Shown here one piece after another: positions 54,727 to 63,969 of a stretch of 64,000 nt of DNA; positions within the stretch are counted from its first letter, which is position 1; the number at the start of each line of letters is the position of its first letter. Source of the stretch: Helicobacter kayseriensis (GTDB taxonomy: Bacteria; Campylobacterota; Campylobacteria; Campylobacterales; Helicobacteraceae); contig NZ_JAJTNB010000001.1 of NCBI RefSeq assembly GCF_021300655.1, positions 321,770 to 385,769 on the forward strand. The letters run 5' to 3'. A program made the translations under genes and the position numbers. The notes under the pieces were generated by a model that worked only from the letters and a program-made list of their open reading frames with translations, made no database searches and was not told the origin of the DNA.

Positions 54727-55050
54727 ATGAAAAAGCAAATATTTTTGCTCTTTCTTGTTTTTGCATGGGGAAGAGAAGATTTTATTGACGAATTAGAATA
54801 TGGAAGAAAACTTTATGAAAATCCTCGGGGCATCAGTTGTCAAAAGTGCCATGGCGCCAAAGGTGAAGGAATACTCATTGCCACCTACAAATCAAGGGGG
54901 AAAGATAAAAAACTTATCGCTCCTCAAATCAATCATCTCTCTTTGCAAACCTTTATAGAAAAAGTCAATGCAAGCGAAGGGCTAATGCCCAAATATTATC
55001 TCACAGATAAAGAAATTCAAGCTATTTTTAATTTCTTACAAAGTCAATGA
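54727..55050 (+). CDS. Small c-type cytochrome, exported
   Basis: This 107-residue protein has a short signal peptide (MKKQIFLLFLVFAWG) and a monoheme c-type motif CQKCHG, with a possible methionine ligand in EGLMPKYYLT and a C-terminal helix (EIQAIFNFLQSQ). It is a small periplasmic or membrane-proximal electron carrier; the partner is unknown. The ATG at 54727 is preferred to an ATG four codons earlier because it gives a clean signal peptide. Confidence 0.9.
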   Translation: MKKQIFLLFLVFAWGREDFIDELEYGRKLYENPRGISCQKCHGAKGEGILIATYKSRGKDKKLIAPQINHLSLQTFIEKVNASEGLMPKYYLTDKEIQAIFNFLQSQ

Positions 55051-55057
55051 TTGCAAA

Positions 55058-56386
55058 TCAATCTTCTTCTTGACTTTGTTGTTCTTTTTTGGTGACTTTC
55101 AATTCTTTAATCCGAGCACCATCTACTTCCAAGACTTCATATAGACACATTTCATCTTCAATTGCTTCACCCACAACAGGTAAGCTTCCTAGCAAATTAA
55201 ACACATAACCACCTAAAGTCACATGCTCATATTCATCACTTAACTTAACCCCTATTTTCTCTTCAATCTCTTCAAGTCCAAGCATTCCATTGACTCTATA
55301 AGTCTTTTCATCAATCTGGACAATCTCCTCATTCTTACAATCGTACTCATCGCTAATTTCCCCAACAATTTCTTCGATAATATCTTCCATCGTTAGAAGT
55401 CCTGATGTCCCACCATATTCATCCACAACAAGAGCAGTATGGATCTGTTCTTTATTCATCTTTTTCAAAATCTCTGAAATTGAAGTATTTTCAGGGACAA
55501 TCAATGGCTGTCTCACAAGTAAGCTCAGATCATGTGTCTCCTTGAGCGTATCTTGCAATAAATCACGAATATGAATCATTCCCAAAATATTATCTTTGCT
55601 CTCTTTATAATAAGGATAACGCGTATGATTAGTCTCCATAACAACCTTTAAATTCTCTTCATAGCTCTCATCTGCATCAAGACAAATCATGTCTTTTCTT
55701 GGTGTCATAATTTCTTTAGCCACTGTGTCGGAAAAATCCACTGCATTTTTGATAATCTCCCCCTCAACAGAATCAATAAATCCCCCCTTTAAACTCTCCC
55801 CCACAATAATTTTAAGTTCCTCATCAGAATGCGCAATTTCATGTTCCGTGGCTGGACGCACACCAATAAGCGACAAAACAAAACCCGAAAGCATTTCAAA
55901 AAGCCGAATAAAAGGATAAAGCAAAATCCAAAAATAATGCAATGGTCGCGCAATAAACAATGCCATATGTTCAGCCTTGGCAATCGCAATTGATTTAGGA
56001 ACAAGCTCTCCTAAAACTACATGAAGCAAGGTAATCAAAGTAAATGCCACAACAAAACTGAAAGTATGAGCCAAAATCAAATTCTCCTCCCCCACAAATA
56101 CAATAAACAAGGAGTTAAAAAGAGTGGCAATCGCAGGCTCACCAATCCAACCTAATGCCAAAGAGGAAAGAGTGATACCAAGCTGAGTTGCACTAAGATA
56201 ACTATCAAGAGAGTTAGAAATTTTTAGAGCCAATTTGGCTGAACCCCCACTACCATTTTTTACAAGCTCCTCAAGCTTAGATCGACGCACCTTAACAATC
56301 GCAAACTCAGAGAGTACAAAAAAACCATTTAAAAGAACAAGAACCAATGCCAAAATAACCATCAACACCGACTGGTAAGGATCCAA
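55058..56386 (-). CDS. CNNM/CorC-family CBS-domain membrane protein
   Basis: This 442-residue membrane protein has an N-terminal DUF21 (CNNM) transmembrane domain (LNGFFVLSEFAIVKVRRSKL, GITLSSLALGWIGEPAIA), two CBS domains (EIMTPRKDMICLDADESYEE and the region with ALVVDEYGGTSGLLTMEDI) and a C-terminal CorC/HlyC-type transporter-associated domain (YRVNGMLGLEEIEEKIG). Such proteins, often named hemolysin-like, are linked to magnesium or cobalt transport. It lies next to the phosphate permease gene. Confidence 0.95.
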   Translation of the reverse strand: MDPYQSVLMVILALVLVLLNGFFVLSEFAIVKVRRSKLEELVKNGSGGSAKLALKISNSLDSYLSATQLGITLSSLALGWIGEPAIATLFNSLFIVFVGEENLILAHTFSFVVAFTLITLLHVVLGELVPKSIAIAKAEHMALFIARPLHYFWILLYPFIRLFEMLSGFVLSLIGVRPATEHEIAHSDEELKIIVGESLKGGFIDSVEGEIIKNAVDFSDTVAKEIMTPRKDMICLDADESYEENLKVVMETNHTRYPYYKESKDNILGMIHIRDLLQDTLKETHDLSLLVRQPLIVPENTSISEILKKMNKEQIHTALVVDEYGGTSGLLTMEDIIEEIVGEISDEYDCKNEEIVQIDEKTYRVNGMLGLEEIEEKIGVKLSDEYEHVTLGGYVFNLLGSLPVVGEAIEDEMCLYEVLEVDGARIKELKVTKKEQQSQEED

Positions 56387-56456
56387 AATAATAACTCCTT
56401 GTGTTTATATTTCTTTATTAAGTCAAGGGATTTTATCCTTTTTTGGAATTAAAATT

Positions 56457-58019
56457 CTACAAACCCAGCCAAATCAATAAATAATAAATCCCCGCTCCAA
56501 CAAAGGCAGATGCAGGAACTGTAATAAGCCATGAAGCAATAATTTTTTTAAATGCTCCTCTTTTGACGAGCTCATTTTTATATGCTTTTTTAAGCTTTTT
56601 GGTTTCTTTTTTATCTAAAATCTGAATTTCACGCCTCTTAAGAGCACTAAGCATTAGGCCCTTACGCTTCATGCTTGCAAGATTATATTTATGCAAGAAC
56701 TCTTCAACCTCTTTTTGGTCTTTTCCTCTATGTGCTTGCAAGATTAATTCTTGTGCTTGCATTTGTTTTTTCTCAAGATATTCTCTTAGAAATCCCACCC
56801 CAAAAATTCCTCCAATTGCAATATGTGTCGAGCTTACAGGAAGACCCAATTGGGAAGCCACAAGCACTGTAATAGCCGCACTCATTGCCACACAAAACGC
56901 CCTTTTTTTATCCAAATCCGTGATTTCATTCCCCACAGTTTTAATCAATTTAGGCCCATATAACATCAACCCAAGCGAGATTCCAAAGGCCCCAACAATC
57001 ATAATCCAAAGCGGAACAGAAGCCTTGCCCGCTACTCCAGCCCCACTTGATAGCACCTGATTGATTGCAGCAAGTGGGCCAATTGCATTGGCAACATCAT
57101 TGGCACCATGTGCAAAACTCAATAATGCAGCAGCAAAAATCAAAGGGATTGTAAAAAGATCATTGATCGCTTCTTTTGTTTGATCAATTTCTTGAGATTT
57201 TTTAGCCACCCAAGGACGCACAAGCAGATACCCCACGAAAGCCAAAACTACACTAATCAAAACAGCCACCCCTATTCCCATAGGCAAAATCTTCTTCAGA
57301 CCCTTAGTGATTAAATACAATGAAAAGGAAAAAGTCATCAATGCAATCAAAATTGGCACGACTTTTTTTGCTGCTTCTCTTTTTTTGGTTTTATACAAGA
57401 TTGTTTTTTTAATCACCATCAGGAAAACAACAGCAATGACTCCTCCCATCACCGGAGAAATAATCCAACTTAAAGCAATATTTTTTAAAACTCCCCAATT
57501 GACAACACTAAAACCACTTGCAGCAACACCAGCACCCAAAATTCCACCAACCAAAGAATGTGTGGTTGAAACAGGAGCCCCCACAAAAGTGGCTAAATTC
57601 AACCATAAAGCACCAGAAAGCAGAGCCGAAAACATCAAAAGAAGAAAAATATGAGAATCAGCAATTGCATCTTTGTTAATGATTCCTGATTTAATCGTAT
57701 CCACAACATCTCCCCCAGCAATAATTGCCCCCATTGCCTCACAAATCCCAGCAATCAAAATCGCACTCAAAAGCGTCATTGCTTTTGAGCCAACGGCTGG
57801 ACCAACATTGTTGGCCACATCATTTGCTCCGATATTCATCGCCATATATCCACCAATAATTGCTGCAAATGCAAGCATTGTAGGGTTGGAGATATTGGAC
57901 AAACCAAAAGCATATAATCCAGTAAAAATTACAAAAAGCATCACAATGCCAACTCTAACACTATCTTTTTGAATAGATTGACTTGCTTTATCTAGCTTTT
58001 TATAGTCTCTAATATCCAC
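56457..58019 (-). CDS. pit: PiT-family inorganic phosphate permease
   Basis: This 520-residue polytopic membrane protein imports phosphate with a cation or proton. The duplicated PHO4 signatures are clear: MNIGANDVANNVGPAVGSKA in the first half and FAHGANDVANAIGPLAAI in the second, with APVSTTHSLVGGILG and LPVSSTHIAIGGIFGVG forming the paired motifs. A hydrophilic loop and a basic tail are present. It is transcribed away from the NifU-like gene. Confidence 0.96.
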   Translation of the reverse strand: MDIRDYKKLDKASQSIQKDSVRVGIVMLFVIFTGLYAFGLSNISNPTMLAFAAIIGGYMAMNIGANDVANNVGPAVGSKAMTLLSAILIAGICEAMGAIIAGGDVVDTIKSGIINKDAIADSHIFLLLMFSALLSGALWLNLATFVGAPVSTTHSLVGGILGAGVAASGFSVVNWGVLKNIALSWIISPVMGGVIAVVFLMVIKKTILYKTKKREAAKKVVPILIALMTFSFSLYLITKGLKKILPMGIGVAVLISVVLAFVGYLLVRPWVAKKSQEIDQTKEAINDLFTIPLIFAAALLSFAHGANDVANAIGPLAAINQVLSSGAGVAGKASVPLWIMIVGAFGISLGLMLYGPKLIKTVGNEITDLDKKRAFCVAMSAAITVLVASQLGLPVSSTHIAIGGIFGVGFLREYLEKKQMQAQELILQAHRGKDQKEVEEFLHKYNLASMKRKGLMLSALKRREIQILDKKETKKLKKAYKNELVKRGAFKKIIASWLITVPASAFVGAGIYYLLIWLGL

Positions 58020-58080
58020 TAAAAACTCCCTTGTGCAGAAATTTAAGAGACAAAATCATACCGATTTTATTGAAAAACAT

Positions 58081-58109
58081 TTGACTTTTTTACCAATGAT
58101 GTATATAGT
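58081..58109 (+). promoter_or_regulatory. Vegetative promoter upstream of the NifU-like/murE run
   Basis: TTGACT (58081-58086) and TATAGT (58104-58109) are spaced by 17 bases, a near-canonical vegetative promoter, about 40 bases before the TTG start of the NifU-like gene. A clear -35 box is uncommon in this group. Confidence 0.6.
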
Positions 58110-58149
58110 GCTTGCCTAAAAAATAATCCATGATTAAGGGAAAATAAAA

Positions 58150-58398
58150 TTGATTTTTTCAGATTCTGAACTACAAAAACCTGTTGAAATTAGCCTAGAA
58201 AAAGTGCGCCCTTTTTTAATCAAAGATCGAGGAGATCTTAAATTGATCAAAATTGAAAAAGGATGTGTATATATTAAACTTGAGGGGGCATGCAAGGGAT
58301 GCCCAAGTAGCACAGTAACTCTAAAGAATCGAATCCAGCGACAATTACAAATTGATATTCATCCAGACATTCAGGTGGTTAAAGTTGAAGAAGACTAA
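58150..58398 (+). CDS. NifU-like C-terminal domain protein
   Basis: This 82-residue protein corresponds to the NifU C-terminal (Nfu) scaffold domain, which carries or transfers an Fe-S cluster. It has the CxxC motif in GACKGCPSSTVTLKNRIQ. The N-terminus reads MIFSDSELQKPVEISLEK, from a TTG with AAGGG upstream. It has a promoter just upstream and begins a plus-strand run including murE. The DNA ends one base before the next ATG. Confidence 0.93.
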   Translation: MIFSDSELQKPVEISLEKVRPFLIKDRGDLKLIKIEKGCVYIKLEGACKGCPSSTVTLKNRIQRQLQIDIHPDIQVVKVEED

Positions 58399-58399
58399 A

Positions 58400-58960
58400 A
58401 TGCAACATGCTTTTGACTTTCTCTCAAAAGAAGAGTATCAAAAAGCATTTTCTCTTTTTGCCCAAGAACTAGAAGCAGATCCTTTAAATCTTGAAGCAAA
58501 AATGGGAATCTTATTGTGTGATATCGCCCAATTTGATCCACAAAAAGCATTGGGATTATTGGAATTTTATTATGCTCTACTTTCTGAAGAATCTTCTCAA
58601 ACAGCACAGCAGAAAGTTATTCACATTATCGATTCTATGGATAGCAAAGAAAGCAAAGATTCTGAAAACTTCTCCCAATCTTTATTGCAAAATGCAGAAT
58701 CTTTTTCCTGTATTTCCTATGAGGATTTCAAAAAATTTGTTTTTACAAAACCAAACTTCAAGGAAGCCTTTGAAGATTTTTCTCTAAGCACAAAAATCAT
58801 TTTTTCCCACAAAGAAGAAGTGTATGAATTTCTGAATTTTCTCATAGATAGAGGATATGCTGATCTTTCAATGCAATATGCAGAAAATATCAGTGAAACA
58901 ATGGGCTTTGATCTTAATCTTAATCAAATTTTACAAAAAGCAATCAAGCATCTCAAATGA
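58400..58960 (+). CDS. Hypothetical TPR-like/helical protein upstream of murE
   Basis: This 186-residue protein begins MQHAFDFLSKEEYQKAF and looks all helical. Its first part (FAQELEADPLNLEAKMGILLCDIAQFDPQKALGLLEFY, quoted here as residues 16-53 in part: LEADPLNLEAKMGILL) has the rhythm of tetratricopeptide repeats. I do not recognise the family. The ATG at 58400 is preferred because it follows the NifU-like stop; its stop overlaps the murE ATG by 4 bases. Confidence 0.83.
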   Translation: MQHAFDFLSKEEYQKAFSLFAQELEADPLNLEAKMGILLCDIAQFDPQKALGLLEFYYALLSEESSQTAQQKVIHIIDSMDSKESKDSENFSQSLLQNAESFSCISYEDFKKFVFTKPNFKEAFEDFSLSTKIIFSHKEEVYEFLNFLIDRGYADLSMQYAENISETMGFDLNLNQILQKAIKHLK

Positions 58961-60261
58961 AAATTCAAAAAACTATTTTTGCTCATAATCGCCAGTTTTA
59001 CTCCCTAAGCGATCATTCATCTGATGCGCTAAAAGATCCACAATGTCTTTTTGTCAAAACAACGCTCAATGAACGCTTTCATCAAGATGTTTCACACATT
59101 CAAAGCATCAAAGAAGATCAGCTCAAAGATTATTTTTCTCTTCCCAAACACATTATCGGTATCACAGGTACAAATGGCAAAACAACTACAGCTGCATTGA
59201 TTGCTCATACACTCAAACAAAATCACCACAAAGTCGCCCTTCTTGGTACAAGAGGATTTTTTATCAATGGAGTGCAAAAGCGACCAAAGGGGCTGACGAC
59301 ACCTACCGTTTTGGAACTCTATACACTTCTTGAAGAAGCAAAAGAATGTGATTTTTTTGTCATGGAGGTTTCCTCTCACGCAATCGTCCAAAATCGCATT
59401 GCATCCTTGCAATTTGCTTGCAAAATCCTCACCAACATCACAAGCGATCATCTTGATTTTCACAAAACACATGAAGAATACATTCGTGTCAAAAATAGCT
59501 TTTTTGACCATAGCTGTCCTGAAGTAATCAATGCTGATGAAAAGAACGCTCACATTCAAAAAGCCATAACATACGGCCTGCATTGCCCAGCAGACTTTAA
59601 AGCTACAAACATCATAAGTTTCCCTTTTATTTCTGCCCAAATCCATTCTCCAAGTCATCAAGCCCATCTCAAACTCCAAATGTGCGGTTTGCACAACTTG
59701 TATAATGCCCTTGCTTGTATTTCCTCGCTTGTGCAAACCACTCCTCTTTCTCTTCAAGAAATTTGTATGTCTTTGGCAAACTTTCAAGGGGTTGAGGGAA
59801 GAATGGAAATTGTTTCTTCTTCACCTCTTATTGTTGTTGATTTTGCCCACACTCACGATGGAATGGAAAAAATCTTAGAAAATTTTCAAAATCAAAAAAT
59901 TGTTGTTGTGTTTGGTGCAGGAGGGGATAGAGATAAAGAAAAAAGACCTAAGATGGGAGCCATAGCAGAAAAATATGCTTCAAAAATCTACCTTACAAGC
60001 GACAATCCACGCAGCGAAAACCCAGAATGCATTATTCAAGAAATTGCATCAGGAATTCAAAATCACCAAAAAATCATCTCTTTCAACCCTGATAGATTTG
60101 CAAGCATTCAGCACGCTATCACTCATCTTCAGGATGATGAAATACTCTTTGTTTTAGGAAAAGGAGATGAACCCTACCAAATTATTCAGGACCAATACAT
60201 TCCTTTTGATGACAGGGAAGTTATTCGCTCTGTGCTAAAATCCCTTAATATTTCACAATAA
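58957..60261 (+). CDS. murE: UDP-N-acetylmuramoylalanyl-D-glutamate 2,6-diaminopimelate ligase
   Basis: This 434-residue Mur ligase adds diaminopimelate to the peptidoglycan precursor. The ATP motif is GITGTNGKTTTAAL, the carbamoylated Lys region is SSHAIVQNRIASL/NITSDHLDFHKT, and the substrate-binding DNPR motif (TSDNPRSENPE) marks diaminopimelate specificity. It is somewhat short compared with 490-residue forms but similar to Helicobacter MurE. It overlaps the upstream gene by 4 bases and is followed by ybaB after 10 bases. Confidence 0.97.
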   Translation: MKIQKTIFAHNRQFYSLSDHSSDALKDPQCLFVKTTLNERFHQDVSHIQSIKEDQLKDYFSLPKHIIGITGTNGKTTTAALIAHTLKQNHHKVALLGTRGFFINGVQKRPKGLTTPTVLELYTLLEEAKECDFFVMEVSSHAIVQNRIASLQFACKILTNITSDHLDFHKTHEEYIRVKNSFFDHSCPEVINADEKNAHIQKAITYGLHCPADFKATNIISFPFISAQIHSPSHQAHLKLQMCGLHNLYNALACISSLVQTTPLSLQEICMSLANFQGVEGRMEIVSSSPLIVVDFAHTHDGMEKILENFQNQKIVVVFGAGGDRDKEKRPKMGAIAEKYASKIYLTSDNPRSENPECIIQEIASGIQNHQKIISFNPDRFASIQHAITHLQDDEILFVLGKGDEPYQIIQDQYIPFDDREVIRSVLKSLNISQ

Positions 60262-60271
60262 AAGGAATTTA

Positions 60272-60586
60272 ATGACAAATATGTTTGACCCTAACAAACT
60301 CACAGAAATGCTAGGAAATTTTCAGGAAAAAGCCAAAGAACTTGAAGAAAAAAACAAAAATAAAATTTACACAAGCAAAAGTGGAGGTGGATTGGTTAGT
60401 GTTAGCATGAATGGTTCTGGAGAAATGATAGATCTCAATATTGATTCTTCTCTTCTTGAAGACAAAGAATCGCTTCAAATTCTCCTCATTAGCGCTATTA
60501 ATGACGCTTATCACAATATCAATCAAGACAAAAAAAATGAAGCTCTTAATATGCTAGGAGGGCTCAATCTCTTCGGACAATCCTGA
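60272..60586 (+). CDS. ybaB: YbaB/EbfC-family nucleoid-associated protein
   Basis: This 104-residue protein matches the YbaB/EbfC family of small dimeric DNA-binding proteins. Supporting segments are the N-terminal helix (MLGNFQEKAKELEEKNKNK), the central sheet SGGGLVSVSMNGSGEMIDLNID and the C-terminal Asn-rich tail. AAAGGAA precedes the ATG. It lies 10 bases after murE and 2 bases before the PDZ-protein gene. Confidence 0.93.
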   Translation: MTNMFDPNKLTEMLGNFQEKAKELEEKNKNKIYTSKSGGGLVSVSMNGSGEMIDLNIDSSLLEDKESLQILLISAINDAYHNINQDKKNEALNMLGGLNLFGQS

Positions 60587-60588
60587 CA

Positions 60589-61698
60589 ATGCGTTTTCTT
60601 GCTTTTTTTGCACTCTGTATATGCTTGAGCTTTTCTTATGATTTTAGCTTTTGTCAAAAATATTATCGCGATGCCTCTGTTCCTGTTGAGCAGACACGCG
60701 CTGTTCTAATCGAACATGAAAAACAAAAATTTTTTGTTGCCTTTTTTCCAACTCCTCCCAAAAATCAGCAAATTCTCAAAGCTGATCCCTTTATCGGGCT
60801 TTATATTCTCAATCTTCCCATAAAAGATAAACCTAGCTATGTATTAATGCCCATTGATTCCAAAGCACAAACTCTCAATATGGCAAGCATTAGCTCCAAA
60901 ACAATCCAAAAGGGAATCATCCTTCAATCCCAACAGGGTTTTCTTGATTATGCTCGCTTTAGCGGAGAAGTTCCACGCAATGGCGTTATCTCAAATATCT
61001 GTTATCAAATCTATGGGTTGGGCACTCAAAAAGATCAATTTATTGATCATAAATATCTAAGTCGTTTTTTAGAGCAAGATACTCCTTATTATGGAGATCT
61101 TGGCATCAGAATCTATCCCACAGATTCTAAAAACAAAACACTTAAGGTTCAATATGTTGATCCCTTCTTTCCCAATGTCCCATTTCTTAAAGATGATGAA
61201 ATTCTCTCTATCAATCAAAAACCTATTAAAGACTACAATGAATTTGAATGGTTTGTTTCCAATCTCAAAAAAGACTCTATTGCTCAAGTAACCATTAAAC
61301 GCATCAATAAGAAAAAAACAGAAACGCTCACTTTTGATGTTGTTGTTCAACCCCGATATGGTGGTTTTCTTCTCCCTGATATCTTTTTTGATCGCATTGG
61401 CATCAAACTTGACAATGAACTAAAAGTCATCTCTACTGATCCAGCAAAATATAACCTTCAGCAAGGCCTACTCAAGGGAGATATTATCTTATGGATTAAT
61501 GGGGAAAGGATTTTTAGTTACACCAAACAAAACCCCAAAGATGTCCAAGCGCGATTAAGAGAGATTTTAACACAAGCGGTAAGTCTTGGGAAACTTGAAG
61601 TACTGATTTCTCGTGATGGCTTTCAATTTACAATTAATCTCATCAATGGAATACAAAATGATTACATCAAAGCTCGATACAATCCTTTTGGATTTTGA
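60589..61698 (+). CDS. Exported protein with two PDZ-like domains, no protease domain
   Basis: This 369-residue protein has a signal peptide (MRFLAFFALCICLSFSYDFS), an N-terminal beta-rich region with two cysteines, and two PDZ-like parts. The first is around YYGDLGIRIYPTDSKN...FLKDDEILSINQKPIKDYNEF and the second around FFDRIGIKLDNELKVIS...LLKGDIILWINGERIF. No HtrA-type serine protease motif is seen. Such proteins bind peptides or membrane-protein tails in the periplasm. It begins 2 bases after ybaB and overlaps ispA by about 41 bases. Confidence 0.85.
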   Translation: MRFLAFFALCICLSFSYDFSFCQKYYRDASVPVEQTRAVLIEHEKQKFFVAFFPTPPKNQQILKADPFIGLYILNLPIKDKPSYVLMPIDSKAQTLNMASISSKTIQKGIILQSQQGFLDYARFSGEVPRNGVISNICYQIYGLGTQKDQFIDHKYLSRFLEQDTPYYGDLGIRIYPTDSKNKTLKVQYVDPFFPNVPFLKDDEILSINQKPIKDYNEFEWFVSNLKKDSIAQVTIKRINKKKTETLTFDVVVQPRYGGFLLPDIFFDRIGIKLDNELKVISTDPAKYNLQQGLLKGDIILWINGERIFSYTKQNPKDVQARLREILTQAVSLGKLEVLISRDGFQFTINLINGIQNDYIKARYNPFGF

Positions 61699-62524
61699 AT
61701 CCTTTCTCCAATCTCACACTCCTCAAGCTCAAAGTTTTCATCCACATTTTCAAGAGGCGGTTTGGGAAATGATGAAAAATGGCGGAAAGAGATTCCGTCC
61801 TGCCCTTATATTTTGTGTCGTAGATGCTTTCTCTCCAGAACATATCTCTAAAGCTTTTTTTCCAGCACTTGCAATGGAGGCCATCCATACATTTTCTCTT
61901 ATTCACGATGACCTACCCAGCATCGATAATGCATCACTACGAAGAGGACACCCCACCCTTCATACAAAATACAATGAAGTCACAGCAATTTTAAGTGGAG
62001 ATTTTCTCAATAGCTATGCATTTGATCTGATTACACAATCTCCACTAGAGCCCACGACCCAAATTTCACTCATCTCTACCCTTGCTTTGGGTACATGTCA
62101 AATGATTATTGGAGAGGCATTAGATTGCTATTTTGAAGATCAACTTCTTAATCTCAACCAACTTCAAAATATTCACACCCTCAAAACAGCCAAACTAATT
62201 GCCTCAAGCCTCAAAATGGGTGGAATTATCGCCAATCTCTCAAAGCAAAAGCTTGGTTCCCTTTGGGATCTTGGAATCTTGCTAGGGATCTTTTTTCAGA
62301 TTCGCGATGATTTGATTGATACAACCTCATCGCAAGAAAAAGCTGGGAAACCTATAGGACAAGATATTCACAAAAACAACTATGTTAATCTTTTAGGGAT
62401 TCAGGGTGCAAAAGATGAGCTTGCAGTTTATCTTGAACATATCCATCGATGCATCCAATGCATTCAACACACACAATTTCAAATCAATCTAAATACACTC
62501 TTAGAAGAATATCTGCAATGGTAA
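61658..62524 (+). CDS. ispA: Polyprenyl (farnesyl-type) diphosphate synthase
   Basis: This 288-residue prenyltransferase condenses isopentenyl and allylic diphosphates. The two Asp-rich motifs are HDDLPSIDNASLRRG and FQIRDDLIDTT, and KRFRPALIFCVVDAF is the N-terminal conserved region. The size suits farnesyl or geranylgeranyl synthases. The ATG at 61658 is used (a GGA lies upstream); the gene starts inside the 3' end of the PDZ gene, and its stop overlaps the start of the aldehyde dehydrogenase gene. Confidence 0.94.
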   Translation: MITSKLDTILLDFESFLQSHTPQAQSFHPHFQEAVWEMMKNGGKRFRPALIFCVVDAFSPEHISKAFFPALAMEAIHTFSLIHDDLPSIDNASLRRGHPTLHTKYNEVTAILSGDFLNSYAFDLITQSPLEPTTQISLISTLALGTCQMIIGEALDCYFEDQLLNLNQLQNIHTLKTAKLIASSLKMGGIIANLSKQKLGSLWDLGILLGIFFQIRDDLIDTTSSQEKAGKPIGQDIHKNNYVNLLGIQGAKDELAVYLEHIHRCIQCIQHTQFQINLNTLLEEYLQW

Positions 62525-63921
62525 AAGAGCTTGTTGCTTCTCAAAAAAAATTTTTTCTTCAAAATCTAGGCACAAGCACTCAATACAGAAAAAAAGCACT
62601 CTTAAATCTCCAATCTGCAATTTACAAATACGAACAAGAAATTTTAGATGCCCTACATAAAGATTTAGGGAAAGATCCCACAGAGGGATATATGAGTGAG
62701 ATTATGCGAGTTTTACAAGAACTCAACCATACCCTCAAAATACTTGCACATTATACAAAGCCTCAAACAGTTAAGACGCCCTTCACACATTTTATGGGAA
62801 AAAGTCAGATTTATTATGATCCATATGGTGTAGTATTGATTATTTCTCCATGGAATTATCCCTTTTCTCTTTGTCTTTCTCCCCTTATTGGAGCAATTGC
62901 TGCTGGAAATTGTGTTATTTTAAAGCCCTCAGAATACGCACCCCATACGCAAGCAATCATTACAAAAATCATCCAAGAAATCTTTGATCCATCCTTTGTC
63001 TGTGTTGTATGTGGAGATGGGGAAATCACACAACAACTTTTACAAGAAAAGCCTGATTATGTCTTTTTTACAGGAAGCACACAGGTAGGCAAAATCATTG
63101 CTTCTGCTTGTGCTCCAAATCTTATTCCCTACACTCTTGAACTGGGTGGGAAAAATCCTTGCATTATTGATAAAAGTGCAGATTTAGCATTAAGTGCAAG
63201 AAGAATTGTATGGGGGAAGTTTTTCAATGCTGGACAAACTTGTGTAGCCCCAGATTTTATACTGATTCATTGTTCCATTAAAGACAAATTTCTCAAACTG
63301 ATTCAAGAAGAAATCAATAGAGCCTTCTCTGCAACTCCGCTTGAAACAATTGGTACCATTATTTCTCCAACGCATTTTCAGCGAGCCATCAAATTTTTAG
63401 AATCCCCCCATTCTTTAGGAAAAGTTTATGGAGGTCAAAATAAAAACCAAAAAATTGAACCTACTCTAATTGATTTTGGATCTCTATCTCATACACAAGC
63501 CCTTCAGCTTCCCTTGATGCAAGAAGAGATTTTTGCTCCGATTTTACCTATTTTTACCTATGAAGAAATCCAACAATGTATCCAATTTATACTCGCTTTT
63601 GAAAAACCTCTTGCACTCTATCTCTTTAGTCAAAATAAGCCAATACAAGATCAGATACTCTCTTCTCTATCTTTTGGGGGAGGATGCATCAATGATTGCA
63701 TTATGCATATTACAAATCCTCATCTACCCTTTGGAGGAGTTGGGAATAGTGGAATTGGAAGTTATCATGGAAAATACAGCATTGAGACTTTTTGTCATAA
63801 AAAATCAATCTACAAATCTCCAAAATGGGAGTTACCCTTGCGATATCGTCCATATACACACTTTTTAGGTATATCAAAATTGAAATGGCTATATTTCTTA
63901 ACAAGATATTTAAAGCTCTGA
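62518..63921 (+). CDS. Aldehyde dehydrogenase family protein
   Basis: This 467-residue NAD(P)-dependent aldehyde dehydrogenase has the family pattern: GVVLIISPWNYPFSLCLSPL, FFTGSTQVGKII (nucleotide loop), YTLELGGKNPCIID (catalytic Glu), FFNAGQTCVAPDF (catalytic Cys) and PFGGVGNSGIGSYHGKYSIETF. It resembles class 3 (YwdH/AlkH-type) enzymes that act on medium-chain or aromatic aldehydes. It ends in a hydrophobic segment (YTHFLGISKLKWLYFL) that may anchor it to membranes. It is the last gene of the plus-strand run. Confidence 0.94.
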   Translation: MVKELVASQKKFFLQNLGTSTQYRKKALLNLQSAIYKYEQEILDALHKDLGKDPTEGYMSEIMRVLQELNHTLKILAHYTKPQTVKTPFTHFMGKSQIYYDPYGVVLIISPWNYPFSLCLSPLIGAIAAGNCVILKPSEYAPHTQAIITKIIQEIFDPSFVCVVCGDGEITQQLLQEKPDYVFFTGSTQVGKIIASACAPNLIPYTLELGGKNPCIIDKSADLALSARRIVWGKFFNAGQTCVAPDFILIHCSIKDKFLKLIQEEINRAFSATPLETIGTIISPTHFQRAIKFLESPHSLGKVYGGQNKNQKIEPTLIDFGSLSHTQALQLPLMQEEIFAPILPIFTYEEIQQCIQFILAFEKPLALYLFSQNKPIQDQILSSLSFGGGCINDCIMHITNPHLPFGGVGNSGIGSYHGKYSIETFCHKKSIYKSPKWELPLRYRPYTHFLGISKLKWLYFLTRYLKL

Positions 63922-63969
63922 TTTTTATGAATAAAAATTAAAAAATAGGGGAATTTTTCAAGAATTGAA

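Noticed and set aside
59092-59787. 231-codon open frame opposite murE
   Set aside because: Cys- and Phe-rich antisense of a clear MurE gene.
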